From Planctomycetota bacterium (lineage in GTDB: Bacteria; Planctomycetota; UBA1135), in contig JAAESM010000033.1 of the NCBI GenBank assembly GCA_024229395.1, positions 1-64,000 of the forward strand: a stretch of 64,000 nucleotides of DNA. The letters are read 5' to 3'. Under the pieces are notes generated by a model. It was not told the DNA's origin. It saw only the letters and a list, made by a program, of their open reading frames with translations, and made no database searches. The number at the start of each line of letters is the position of its first letter. Position 1 is the first letter of the stretch. Made by a program: the position numbers and the translations under genes. Of the stretch, positions 1 through 7,751 are shown in pieces.

Positions 1-298
1 CGTCGTGAGACAGGTCGGTCCCTATCCGGTGTGACTGTAGGACACTTGAAGAGGTCTTTCCTTAGTACGAGAGGATTGGGAAGGACGAAGCTCTGGTGCA
101 CCAGTTGTCTCGCTAGAGGCACAGCTGGGTAGCTAACTTCGGAACGGATAAACGCTGAAAGCATCTAAGCGTGAAGCCATCTCTAAAACTAGGTGTCCCA
201 ATTAGGATCGTGGGAGACTACCACGTTGATAGGCGGTAGCTGTAAGCATGGCAACATGTTCAGGCGAGCCGTACTAATAATCCGAACGGCTTGGTTCC
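1..298 (+). rRNA. 23S ribosomal RNA, 3' end (partial)
   Basis: This is the last part of domain VI of 23S rRNA; the gene begins before the window. The near-universal sarcin-ricin loop (AGTACGAGAGGA-like, near 65-76) and the conserved block GCTGAAAGCATCTAAGC near 155-171 are plain. The 3' boundary is set by analogy with E. coli, just after the GTACTAAT...CGGCTTGG segment. A spacer of about 75 nt with no tRNA separates it from the 5S gene. Confidence 0.96.
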
Positions 299-374
299 CT
301 TTTCGCTCTCCGCTTAGGCGGGGCCCGAAAAGGATACGCATTCGATCAAAAGATTACACTTCTTGCTTCCCAAT

Positions 375-484
375 TGTCCGGTGCCCATAAGCTGCTGGCT
401 CCACCCGATTCCATTCCGAACTCGGTCGTTAAGAAGTAGCTGCCGATGATAGTGCATTGTGCGAAAGTAGGTCAGTGCCGGACT
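375..484 (+). rRNA. 5S ribosomal RNA
   Basis: The conserved 5S core CCGAACTCGG and the downstream GCCGATGATAGT and GCGAAAGTAGGTC segments are present. The two ends pair to form the terminal helix (GTCCGG at 376-381 with CCGGAC at 478-483). It follows the 23S gene on the same strand, the usual order of a bacterial rrn operon. Confidence 0.95.
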
Positions 485-490
485 TTAATC

Positions 491-529
491 AAACCCATCA
501 GGGGTAGAACCCTGGTGGGTTTTTTTTTG
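491..529 (+). terminator. rho-independent terminator of the rRNA operon
   Basis: Arms AAACCCATCAGGG and CCCTGGTGGGTTT pair with a single wobble around a 6-nt loop and are followed by a run of T. It lies directly after the 5S gene. Its T-run faces the + strand, so it ends the rRNA transcript rather than the minus-strand DUF1552 gene that stops at 587. Confidence 0.93.
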
Positions 530-586
530 GTCTCACCGTTCGCCGGCAACCCTTGCCCCACAGATATCAGTGGAGTACTAGTGGGG

Positions 587-1954
587 TTAACTGTCGAGGC
601 CCGGGAGGAATCCGGTTGCGTCACCCAATTGAGTGGCAGGCACTTGCAATCGTCGGAGTAACTCTTGATGAAGGTTTCCGATTGGGGTGTTTTTCTTATA
701 TTCTCGAAGCTGACCAGGTTTGATTCCTAGGTCCTGGCCGCCAGCCAATAGGATCGGGAGGGCATGGTGATCGTGGCGGTTTCCGTCAGCGATGCCACTT
801 CCATAAATCACAGCAGTGCTATTCAAGATAGGCTGGCCATCTACATGAGTCTCGCTGAATTTATTCAAGAGGTAGCCAAAGGCTTTTGAGTGCAGTGTAT
901 TTATCGAACATACTTGCTTGATCAAGTTTGTTTCCCCTTTGTGGTGGGTTGCTGAATGGTGGCCACCAGGAACTCCAATCTCAAGATAGCGCCGGTTACT
1001 TCCCTCATTGCCAAACATCAGTGTTGCTACTCTGGTCATGTCGGTCTGGAAAGCCAGTGCCAACATGTCAATGAGTAGCTTGATGTGGTTCTTGAAATCC
1101 TTTGGCAGTTTGGTCGGCCGTTGGTCGTCGGCGACACTGGTTTCGATTTTGGTTTCCTCCAGTTGTAGTCGACGTTCCAGCTCACGAATTCCAGTCAAGT
1201 ACTCTTCCAGTTTATGGCGGTCCTCCGCCGTGAGACCCGCCGCCATGGTTTTGGCGTCATTCCGAATGGCATCGAGGATGCTTTTTCGTCTTTGGAAAGT
1301 CTTTAGGCGGTCTTGACCAGCTGCAGAATTGTTATTGCGGAAAAGGCGGTCAAATACCTTACGAGGATCAATCTCTTTGGTTGTGGGCGTGGTTTCGTTT
1401 TGCCAACTGATATTTCCCGAATAGGCACAAGCATAGCCAGAGTCACATTCGCCAGCATTGCCTGCTGGTTCACATCCGAGTTGGAGTGAGCGAAATGGAG
1501 ATGATTGCCCTAAATAGTCGGCAGCGATTTGGTCAGCTGATTTTCCGAGCAGGACGGCTCCATCCGCTTTCTTTGGCTGGACGCCAGTGAGATAGGCAGC
1601 TGCAGCGCGAGCATGGTCGCCAGGTCCATCGCCATTTGCTCTGGCCTTATCCGCTGTCAAACCCGTTAGAAGGGAGAAGGAAGACCTCCACTCTTCTAGT
1701 GGCTTGAGGCTGGGGGGCAGTGTCTCAGGCAACAAACCATGATGACCTTGATTGTCTGGTTGTCCGCTGAGCTTTGTTTTTGGCATCCAGGCAGGGATAT
1801 GGACCCCGTTTGGCATGTAGACATACAGCAAACGCGGAGGTTGCTTTCCTTGGCGAGTGGTAGCCCAGCTGAGTGATTCCATGAATGGCAGTGCCATCAA
1901 GACACCACTTGCTTTTAGGAAGTGGCGGCGGGTGGAATCTGTGGTGCGGGTCAT
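587..1954 (-). CDS. Tat-exported DUF1552 family protein
   Basis: 455 aa. The N-terminus has a twin-arginine signal (TRRHFLKASGVLMALPF) followed by PPRLLYVYMPNGVH, the typical start of DUF1552 proteins, which are numerous in planctomycetes and related phyla. The later segments with GSGIADGNRHDHHALPILL also fit the family. The catalytic role is not established; DUF1552 genes regularly sit beside DUF1592 cytochrome-like genes, as here, where the upstream gene overlaps this start by 4 nt (ATGA). The two products are probably made together and act outside the cytoplasmic membrane, likely in breakdown of large substrates. No frameshift or truncation is seen. Family assignment is confident, function is not. 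Confidence 0.88.
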   Translation of the reverse strand: MTRTTDSTRRHFLKASGVLMALPFMESLSWATTRQGKQPPRLLYVYMPNGVHIPAWMPKTKLSGQPDNQGHHGLLPETLPPSLKPLEEWRSSFSLLTGLTADKARANGDGPGDHARAAAAYLTGVQPKKADGAVLLGKSADQIAADYLGQSSPFRSLQLGCEPAGNAGECDSGYACAYSGNISWQNETTPTTKEIDPRKVFDRLFRNNNSAAGQDRLKTFQRRKSILDAIRNDAKTMAAGLTAEDRHKLEEYLTGIRELERRLQLEETKIETSVADDQRPTKLPKDFKNHIKLLIDMLALAFQTDMTRVATLMFGNEGSNRRYLEIGVPGGHHSATHHKGETNLIKQVCSINTLHSKAFGYLLNKFSETHVDGQPILNSTAVIYGSGIADGNRHDHHALPILLAGGQDLGIKPGQLREYKKNTPIGNLHQELLRRLQVPATQLGDATGFLPGLDS

Positions 1955-4302
1955 TGTGGTGCTCGGGTTCGAAACGCGTCACTCGCCACAATAGCCTGGA
2001 TTGCCTGTTCGAGTGATGGGTTTTGGGAGTCCATCTTGTCTAAAAGGTTCTGGATCATCTTGCGATCACCCGGAACCAGGGTTCGGCCAAGTGCATAGCT
2101 GGCCAATCGACTGACTAATAGCCTCGAAAAGCTCTCTCGTGCATGAATGACCTCAACCAATTCTATTAGGTCTTCAATTTTGGTCCCATCGGGGAGTTTG
2201 CCGCCAGCATCTACCGGAAAGGCACCGTCTTGCTCTCGCCATCTGCCAACGGCATCAAAATTCTCCAGACTGAATCCCAGCGGGTCCATGACCATGTGGC
2301 AGGAAATGCAATCCGGATTGTCACGGTGAGCGGCTAGGCGTTCTCTTAGTGGGGCAGAGGCAACTACTTTGGGGCTCTCATCCAGTTGACCAGCGTTGTC
2401 GGGTGGTGGTGGTGGTTCTGCTCCAAGCAGGTTCTCCATAATCCATTTGCCACGTCGAACTGGGGCAGTGCGAGTCGGAAGACTGGTTACGGTCAAGATT
2501 GAAGCTTGGCCTAAAATTCCGCGTCGGCCAGTTCCAGTGAGTGCCATGCGTTGCCATTCAGTGCCATTGTTATGCCACTTCAAGCCATAGTGTTCGGCTA
2601 GTTCTTGGTTCAGGAAACTGTGTTCGGCTGTCAACAGTTCATTTATATTGCGGTTGTTGCGCAAGTTGTCCATGAAGAAGCGATAAGTTTCTTCCAACAT
2701 TGAATCCATAATGGAATCGTTGATGCCGGCAAATACTGTTGGATCAAGTTCGTGGTTGGCCAAACTGCGGATGCGGAAGCACTGGCTTGCGAAGTCTTCC
2801 GCTAACGCGTTCGCTCGCGGATCTTGCAGCATGCGGTTGACCTGGGCGGTGATCGCTTCGGAATCGTGAATCCAGTCAGGAGTTGAGGCGGCTTCTAATA
2901 GATCTCTATCCGGATAACTGCTCCATAGGAATAGGGCGATGTGCGTTGCCAGTTCTAGGCCGTTGCGAAGATTATCTTTGTCTGCCGCTGTCGAAGTTGT
3001 TCGTTCGGGGGACTCTTGAACGGAAGTTTCAAAGAGAAAGTATGGAGAGAGCAAGACCGCAATTAAGCAACTACGGGATTTCCTTTCCAATTCTCCTGGA
3101 GTGGATTCCATGATTCCTAAATAGAGTTCTCCTTCCTTTGCTGTTGGGAGGCGGCGCCAAGTGTGAAAAACCAATTTGTCGATTAGGTTGAGATATTGGC
3201 CCCTATTTAGGGAACCCCCTGCATGTTTCTTGAGTTCTCCAAGTAGCCACCGTTGGAAACCCGTTTCTGGAGGTGGGTCTAGAGGTCCTTCCAGTTCCAG
3301 CCAACTGATATAAAGATTGCGATCCTTTCCTTCCTCATTTGGAGCGTCTGGGTTGTAATAATCATTTAGGAATCGAGCGGTCAGGCGATGGCTGCCTTTG
3401 CCCAATGTAATCTCTTTGGAGAATTCACCTTCTGCAGTCTCATTCTGTGGCACTTCCGTATGGAGGACCGACTCCCGATCCACCACAAGGCTCATTTTGC
3501 AAGCCTCGTCTCCCGCCTGATTTCCAAAAGCGCCTACCTTAAAACGGTAACGGCCAGGTTGTTCTACGAATACATCCACGAATGCATCCCCCCGTGTCCA
3601 TAAGGCCGCATAAGTGCCGTTCTTGGTCCGAGACCCCAGTTCAGATCCTAAGTAGTGTTGGCTAGGAATTTCATCGAAGGGGATTCTGATGGCCTGTTCC
3701 GCGATGTATTCGGCGGTCTCAAGATACCGTATGAAGGCTTCATCCGATAAGGTTAACGAGGCACCGATGTTGTCAAAACCGTCGCCGGATTCATCCTCCG
3801 GCAGGTTGGTGACCATGTCGGTAGACAAAGTCACATTGAAGAGCAGCTCGATACTTCTGCGGTACTGACTTCGATTCAGGCGGCGAAGGACTGTGTTTGC
3901 CTGGGGTGGGGTGTGACCCAATCCATCTGGAGCATCCACCCATGCAAGAAAAGCGGCACGCTCTTTGTCGGAAGGCTGCTTACGTTTTCGTGGAGGTGGC
4001 ATGGCGTGGTCCCATACTTTCCATGCCGCTAACCAATAAAGTTCAGGATCTTCGCGGGCATCTTCGGGGAATTCATGGGCACCAAGATCAAGCTTGCCAC
4101 TTTCGTCGGGGCCGTCATGGCAAGAAAGGCAGTAGTTGTCCAGGAAGTCCAAGACGTCGCGCTCATAATCCAATTCAGGGGCTGCCTTAGGTTCCTGGAG
4201 ATTATTCAGGAGAGTCGGTGCGCTTGCTGCTGCTGCTTCGGCCTTACCGATCGGTAAGGCGAGTAAGCCAATGGTAAAAAGGCAAAGGGCAAAGCAACGC
4301 AT
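1951..4302 (-). CDS. DUF1587/1592/1588/1585 cytochrome-like exported protein
   Basis: 783 aa with a signal peptide (MRCFALCLFTIGLLALPIGKAEA). An N-terminal cytochrome-c-like heme motif CLSCH lies in DFLDNYCLSCHDGPDESG, followed by the long DUF1592-type middle region, including a carbohydrate-binding-like beta segment around residues 215-340 (GDAFVDVFVEQPGRYRFKVG). A second CxxCH (CISCHMVMDPLGFSLENFDAVG) lies in the DUF1588 part and a DUF1585 tail ends the protein. It is the first gene of a two-gene unit with the DUF1552 protein. The start is supported by TAGGAT 6 nt upstream, which suggests a leaderless message. A perfect 20-bp palindrome (4241-4260) lies in the signal-peptide codons. Biochemical function is unknown; heme binding is inferred from the motifs. 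Confidence 0.88.
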   Translation of the reverse strand: MRCFALCLFTIGLLALPIGKAEAAAASAPTLLNNLQEPKAAPELDYERDVLDFLDNYCLSCHDGPDESGKLDLGAHEFPEDAREDPELYWLAAWKVWDHAMPPPRKRKQPSDKERAAFLAWVDAPDGLGHTPPQANTVLRRLNRSQYRRSIELLFNVTLSTDMVTNLPEDESGDGFDNIGASLTLSDEAFIRYLETAEYIAEQAIRIPFDEIPSQHYLGSELGSRTKNGTYAALWTRGDAFVDVFVEQPGRYRFKVGAFGNQAGDEACKMSLVVDRESVLHTEVPQNETAEGEFSKEITLGKGSHRLTARFLNDYYNPDAPNEEGKDRNLYISWLELEGPLDPPPETGFQRWLLGELKKHAGGSLNRGQYLNLIDKLVFHTWRRLPTAKEGELYLGIMESTPGELERKSRSCLIAVLLSPYFLFETSVQESPERTTSTAADKDNLRNGLELATHIALFLWSSYPDRDLLEAASTPDWIHDSEAITAQVNRMLQDPRANALAEDFASQCFRIRSLANHELDPTVFAGINDSIMDSMLEETYRFFMDNLRNNRNINELLTAEHSFLNQELAEHYGLKWHNNGTEWQRMALTGTGRRGILGQASILTVTSLPTRTAPVRRGKWIMENLLGAEPPPPPDNAGQLDESPKVVASAPLRERLAAHRDNPDCISCHMVMDPLGFSLENFDAVGRWREQDGAFPVDAGGKLPDGTKIEDLIELVEVIHARESFSRLLVSRLASYALGRTLVPGDRKMIQNLLDKMDSQNPSLEQAIQAIVASDAFRTRAPQ

Positions 4303-4308
4303 GGTTCC

Positions 4309-4314
4309 ATCCTA
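4309..4314 (-). promoter_or_regulatory. candidate -10 element of the DUF1592/DUF1552 unit
   Basis: TAGGAT read on the minus strand, separated from the ATG by 6 nt (4303-4308), with no Shine-Dalgarno between. It matches the recurrent arrangement at other lone genes in this window. No convincing -35 is seen. Confidence 0.4.
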
Positions 4315-4365
4315 ACCTGAAGCTTGGTTGACTTGCTAATCGGCCAGCCCCAGAGGCCAATGCGC

Positions 4366-4371
4366 TAAACT
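4366..4371 (+). promoter_or_regulatory. candidate -10 element of the SRAP gene
   Basis: TAAACT lies 6 nt before the ATG at 4378 and there is no ribosome-binding site between them. The same hexamer precedes the tryptophan dioxygenase gene. No clear -35 box. Confidence 0.4.
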
Positions 4372-4377
4372 GACCTC

Positions 4378-5037
4378 ATGTGTGGGAGATTCGTTTTTGC
4401 GATGCGACAGCCCGTCATCGTCCAGGAAGACTATGGCGTGGAGATTGGCGATGCCTTTGAACCCCGCTTTAATCTTGCGCCAGGCCAAGAACTTCCCACT
4501 TTGCAATTACGCGAAGAAGGCGGTCTGGTTTTCGTAAAACCCGAGTGGGGCTTGGTTCCAGCCTGGGCCGCCAAGGAGGAACAGCCCAGTGCTCACATTA
4601 ATGCGCGTGTTGAAACCGCATCAAGCAAACCTAGTTTTCGCCAAGCATGGCAGCACAAGCGTTGCCTTGTTTTGGCTGAGGGTTATTACGAATGGCCCGC
4701 GCGCTCCACAGCAGGGCGTCCGCAAGGGCGTGAACCTTATTTCCTTAGTTTTCCAGGCCAAAAGCCATTTGCGATGGCCGCAATCTTGGACCGCTCAAAG
4801 ACAAAAGCGAAAGCTGGCTGTGCCATTCTTACAAAACCGGCTGCAGCGGAGATTGAGTGGTTGCACCCACGCATGCCCATCATCATGGAATCAGGTGCTG
4901 CTATGGCTTGGCTGAAGGGCGGGGATCCCGTTGGCCATGAAGCCAGTCTTATGACCACCCAAGTCAGCTCTTATGTAAATAACGTGGCCCATGAAGGACC
5001 ACGTTGTATCGAGGGGATGCCAGGCTTATTTGCCTGA
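4378..5037 (+). CDS. SRAP-family protein (YedK/HMCES-like abasic-site crosslinker)
   Basis: 219 aa, the normal size. The protein starts MCGRF, giving the essential Cys2 after methionine removal, which forms a thiazolidine crosslink with abasic sites in single-stranded DNA in YedK and HMCES. The other active-site residues are visible: Asn75 in SAHINAR, Glu105 in EGYYEW and His163 in WLHPRMP. The start codon cannot be elsewhere because Cys2 must be second. It is a single gene next to lexA, reading towards it (convergent), so two DNA-damage genes are neighbours. A -10-like TAAACT sits 6 nt before the ATG. Confidence 0.95.
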   Translation: MCGRFVFAMRQPVIVQEDYGVEIGDAFEPRFNLAPGQELPTLQLREEGGLVFVKPEWGLVPAWAAKEEQPSAHINARVETASSKPSFRQAWQHKRCLVLAEGYYEWPARSTAGRPQGREPYFLSFPGQKPFAMAAILDRSKTKAKAGCAILTKPAAAEIEWLHPRMPIIMESGAAMAWLKGGDPVGHEASLMTTQVSSYVNNVAHEGPRCIEGMPGLFA

Positions 5038-5071
5038 GGTGCAAACGCGCATAGCTGGGAAGGCGTAGCCG

Positions 5072-5755
5072 CTAGTACCTGCGGATCACACCGCTGACCA
5101 CACCACGCACTTCAAGCGTATCGCAGTAGATCGGCTGCAACTTATCATTCGCCGGCTGCAGGATGTAGGTGCCGTCGGCCTGGGGGAAGAAGCGCTTCAA
5201 AGTTGCGGTTTCATCTTCCAGAATGGCAACGACGATATCGCCTTGCTGCGGAGATTGATCCTTCTGCACAATGACGAAGTCGCCACTCTGGATGTGCGCT
5301 TGGATCATCGAATCACCCAATACTTCTAGCATGTAGGTGCTTTCGCCAGTGCGTAGGAACTCGCCGAGCTCGACGTTGTTGCGATCTTCAATGGCCTCAA
5401 TTGCAGCGCCTGCAGCGATTCGTCCGACCAGCGGAATGCTTGGCCCAGCTGGCCATGAGGTCGGGGCGGATAGCTCTTGATTGCTGCCAAACTCTGCGGG
5501 ATGGCGTGTTGGCTTTTCGACTTTGCGTAAGGCATCGAGGCCGGCATCAGTGAAATCCAGCCCGCGGGAAGCACCTGGCTCTAAGTTCTCCAGGAAGCCC
5601 TTCTCCAGCAACGCGCGCACATGGCCATAAACCGTGACGCGGTTGACTTCCAAAGTGCCACCCAGTTCCTGCAGGGTGGGAGACAAGCCGGTTTCAGCCT
5701 GGTGCTCGTGGATGGCCTCGAGGACCTGAAGTTGCTTGGCAGTGAGAGGGCGCAT
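5072..5755 (-). CDS. lexA: LexA repressor
   Basis: 227 aa. An N-terminal winged helix (residues 1-65, MRPLTAKQLQVLEAIHEHQ) is followed by a linker and an S24 autoprotease domain. The cleavage pair is Ala115-Gly116 (GRIAAG), the nucleophile is Ser149 in VLGDSM and the general base is Lys187 in ATLKRFF. It represses SOS genes and cleaves itself when RecA filaments form. The ATG lies only 2 nt after the stop of a 29-codon ORF that has a strong AGGAGG site, while lexA itself has no visible Shine-Dalgarno, so its translation is probably coupled to that ORF. The recognition helix differs from the E. coli type, so the operator sequence cannot be predicted. Confidence 0.95.
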   Translation of the reverse strand: MRPLTAKQLQVLEAIHEHQAETGLSPTLQELGGTLEVNRVTVYGHVRALLEKGFLENLEPGASRGLDFTDAGLDALRKVEKPTRHPAEFGSNQELSAPTSWPAGPSIPLVGRIAAGAAIEAIEDRNNVELGEFLRTGESTYMLEVLGDSMIQAHIQSGDFVIVQKDQSPQQGDIVVAILEDETATLKRFFPQADGTYILQPANDKLQPIYCDTLEVRGVVSGVIRRY

Positions 5756-5757
5756 GG

Positions 5758-5847
5758 TTAGATCAAGATGAAAATCAGCATGAGTAGGGTGATAATGGCA
5801 GCGCCTTCGATGTCGCTGCGGTTCAAGTTCGAGACTGGTGATTTCAT
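5758..5847 (-). CDS. 29-aa membrane peptide ORF in front of lexA
   Basis: A very short ORF of 30 codons. It starts with ATG at 5847, 4 nt after a perfect AGGAGG (5855-5860), and ends with TAA 2 nt before the lexA start. The peptide has a polar N-terminal half (MKSPVSNLNRSDIEG) and a C-terminal hydrophobic half (AAIITLLMLIFILI) long enough for a membrane segment. Its position makes it the first gene of the lexA transcript, so it should be induced with lexA in the SOS response. Single-membrane SOS peptides of this size, such as Caulobacter SidA (a division inhibitor, 29 aa) and E. coli TisB, are known, but no sequence homology is claimed. It may instead be only a leader that couples translation to lexA. 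Confidence 0.6.
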   Translation of the reverse strand: MKSPVSNLNRSDIEGAAIITLLMLIFILI

Positions 5848-5850
5848 GTT

Positions 5851-5860
5851 CTTTCCTCCT
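5851..5860 (-). promoter_or_regulatory. strong Shine-Dalgarno of the lexA leader ORF
   Basis: AGGAGGAAAG on the minus strand, with the AGGAGG core 7 nt from the start codon at 5847. This is one of the few perfect ribosome-binding sites in the window and the main reason to accept the 29-codon ORF. Confidence 0.75.
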
Positions 5861-5994
5861 GAATGGCCCGTTTTCGTGACCTTTTTTCGCGGCTCCCTAA
5901 CAGAAGCCTACATAGCGTATCGGCAAACAAGAGCCTAACAACCCCCCAAAATGGCAAAACCTATGCGACATCCTTCCTGAAGCCGAATACAACG

Positions 5995-6023
5995 CTTTCG
6001 CGACTTCAAGAATTCTGTAGAAT
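5995..6023 (+). promoter_or_regulatory. candidate nadB promoter
   Basis: CTTTCG (5995-6000), a 17-nt spacer and TAGAAT (6018-6023), which ends 9 nt before the nadB ATG. The same CTTTCG-N17-TAGAAT combination precedes the EVE gene on the other strand at 44995-45023. The -10 overlaps a GAATTC-TGTA-GAATTC repeat (6010-6025) that could be an operator. Confidence 0.45.
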
Positions 6024-6032
6024 TCCTCCTCC

Positions 6033-7730
6033 ATGGCCGCTCAGTCCACAGTTTTCGGGTGCCAGCCCGGCTCGCCTCTCGGGCGAATGTCGTACTCGTT
6101 GCGCCGTTTGCCGGTGTTCCGTGCAGATGTGCTAGTGGTTGGATCGGGCGTTGCTGGCCTTGCTACGGCGCTGGCCGCGGCGGAGCGTGGTGGTCATGTC
6201 ATGGTCCTTTGTAAGGGCAGCATTGGTGATACCAATACGCATTACGCTCAAGGTGGCATCGCTGCCGCCGTCGGCCCTGATGATGATGTCGAGCTCCACG
6301 CCGGCGATACCTTGCGCTTAGGATACGGCTTGTCGGAGCCAGCTGTGGTGGAGGCCATCACCGCCGCAGCACCAGATGCCATGGAATGGCTTTTGAAGTC
6401 GGGCATGACCTTCGACCGTGAACCCACTGGCAACCTGAGCTTGGGCATGGAAGGTGGGCACCGTCTTCCGCGCATATTGCATAGCGGCGGCACGGCCACT
6501 GGCAAGGAACTGCAACGCGTCTTGGCCATGCGCGCCCAACAGCACCCGCATATCGATGTTTATTCCAACACCACTGCAGTGGAGTTGTTGAAGGACTCGG
6601 AAGGTTGTGTGACTGGTTTGGTTGCATTGGCGCGCCAAGGCACAGATGGTGGATTCAGCCCTGTCTTGTTCGAAGCAGATTCCGTCGTGCTCGCAACCGG
6701 CGGCGGCGGCCAGATCTTCCGCGAGACCACCAATCCGCAGCTAGCCACCGGCGACGGCATCGCAATGGCCTTACGCGCTGGTGCCTCGATGCGCGACTTG
6801 GAGTTCGTTCAGTTCCACCCGACCATCCTTTACTTGGCCGGTGCAGCACGCTTCTTGATCTCTGAAGTCGTGCGCGGCGAAGGCGCTGTGTTGCGCGACC
6901 GCGAAGGCAATGCCTTCATGCCGCAATTCCACGCGGATGCCGACCTAGCCCCGCGTGATGTCGTCAGTCGCGCCATCTTCCGACGCATGGTCGATTCTGG
7001 CGATACCAACGTCTACTTGGATCTGGCCAAGGTGTCGGAACCAGAGCGACGCTTCCCAGCCTTGGCACGCATCGCTTCGGAGTTCGGTATCTCCATCAGC
7101 GATGATCCGATTCCAGTGCGCCCGGCAGTGCACTACTTTGTAGGTGGCATCTCCGCAGAGCTGGATGGCAGCACCAATATTGATGGCTTGTTCGCTGTCG
7201 GTGAATGCGCCTCCACTGGTTTCCACGGCGCTAATCGTATGGGCTCCAACTCCTTGCTCGAAGGCCTGGTCCACGGGCGCATGGTGGGGGAACGCATCCT
7301 CGACTGCAAACCGAGCGTGCGCCGCTTCCTGGCACCGAACCTGCCCGATGACCACAGCGCTCATGCCGCCGAGTTAAACCTCACCGACATGACCTACTCG
7401 CTGAAATCCTTGATGTGGCGTCAGGTCGGCATCGAGCGCGACGCAGCCGGGTTAGCGGATGCACAGGAACGCCTCGATACGTGGGCGAACTATTTGGACC
7501 GCCTTGGTCCCTTCACTCCTGAGGGTGTCGAGGTCATGAACATGGTTCAGGTCGCGCAGGCGATTACGCGCTCGGCCAGCTTCCGCGAGGAATCACGCGG
7601 CGCACATTTCCGCAGTGATTTCCCCGCAACGGAAACTGACTGGTGCGTACATTCCAGTCTTCAGTCCACTCCGCAAGGAATGCGGATCAGTCCAGAGCGG
7701 GTGCCCGACACCCCATGGCTGCAAAAGTAA
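6033..7730 (+). CDS. nadB: L-aspartate oxidase
   Basis: 565 aa. It oxidises L-aspartate to iminoaspartate with FAD, the first step of quinolinate and NAD synthesis. The FAD Rossmann motif is VLVVGSGVAGLATALAAAERG near residues 34-54, and the conserved HYAQGGIAAAVGPDDD, EFVQFHPT, DLAPRDVVSRAI and GECASTGFHGANRMGSNSLLE blocks of the succinate dehydrogenase flavoprotein family are all present. The ATG at 6033 is favoured because TAGAAT ends 9 nt before it and there is no Shine-Dalgarno; an internal ATG at 6087 (MSYSLRRLP) would be closer to the usual NadB length. Genes for NadA and NadC are not next to it; hflX follows after 21 nt on the same strand. Confidence 0.95.
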   Translation: MAAQSTVFGCQPGSPLGRMSYSLRRLPVFRADVLVVGSGVAGLATALAAAERGGHVMVLCKGSIGDTNTHYAQGGIAAAVGPDDDVELHAGDTLRLGYGLSEPAVVEAITAAAPDAMEWLLKSGMTFDREPTGNLSLGMEGGHRLPRILHSGGTATGKELQRVLAMRAQQHPHIDVYSNTTAVELLKDSEGCVTGLVALARQGTDGGFSPVLFEADSVVLATGGGGQIFRETTNPQLATGDGIAMALRAGASMRDLEFVQFHPTILYLAGAARFLISEVVRGEGAVLRDREGNAFMPQFHADADLAPRDVVSRAIFRRMVDSGDTNVYLDLAKVSEPERRFPALARIASEFGISISDDPIPVRPAVHYFVGGISAELDGSTNIDGLFAVGECASTGFHGANRMGSNSLLEGLVHGRMVGERILDCKPSVRRFLAPNLPDDHSAHAAELNLTDMTYSLKSLMWRQVGIERDAAGLADAQERLDTWANYLDRLGPFTPEGVEVMNMVQVAQAITRSASFREESRGAHFRSDFPATETDWCVHSSLQSTPQGMRISPERVPDTPWLQK

Positions 7731-7751
7731 CCGCCGCGCACCCGGCGCCCG

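Noticed and set aside
193-661. Short open frames over the 23S end, 5S and terminator
   Set aside because: They lie in rRNA genes and a terminator and do not encode proteins.
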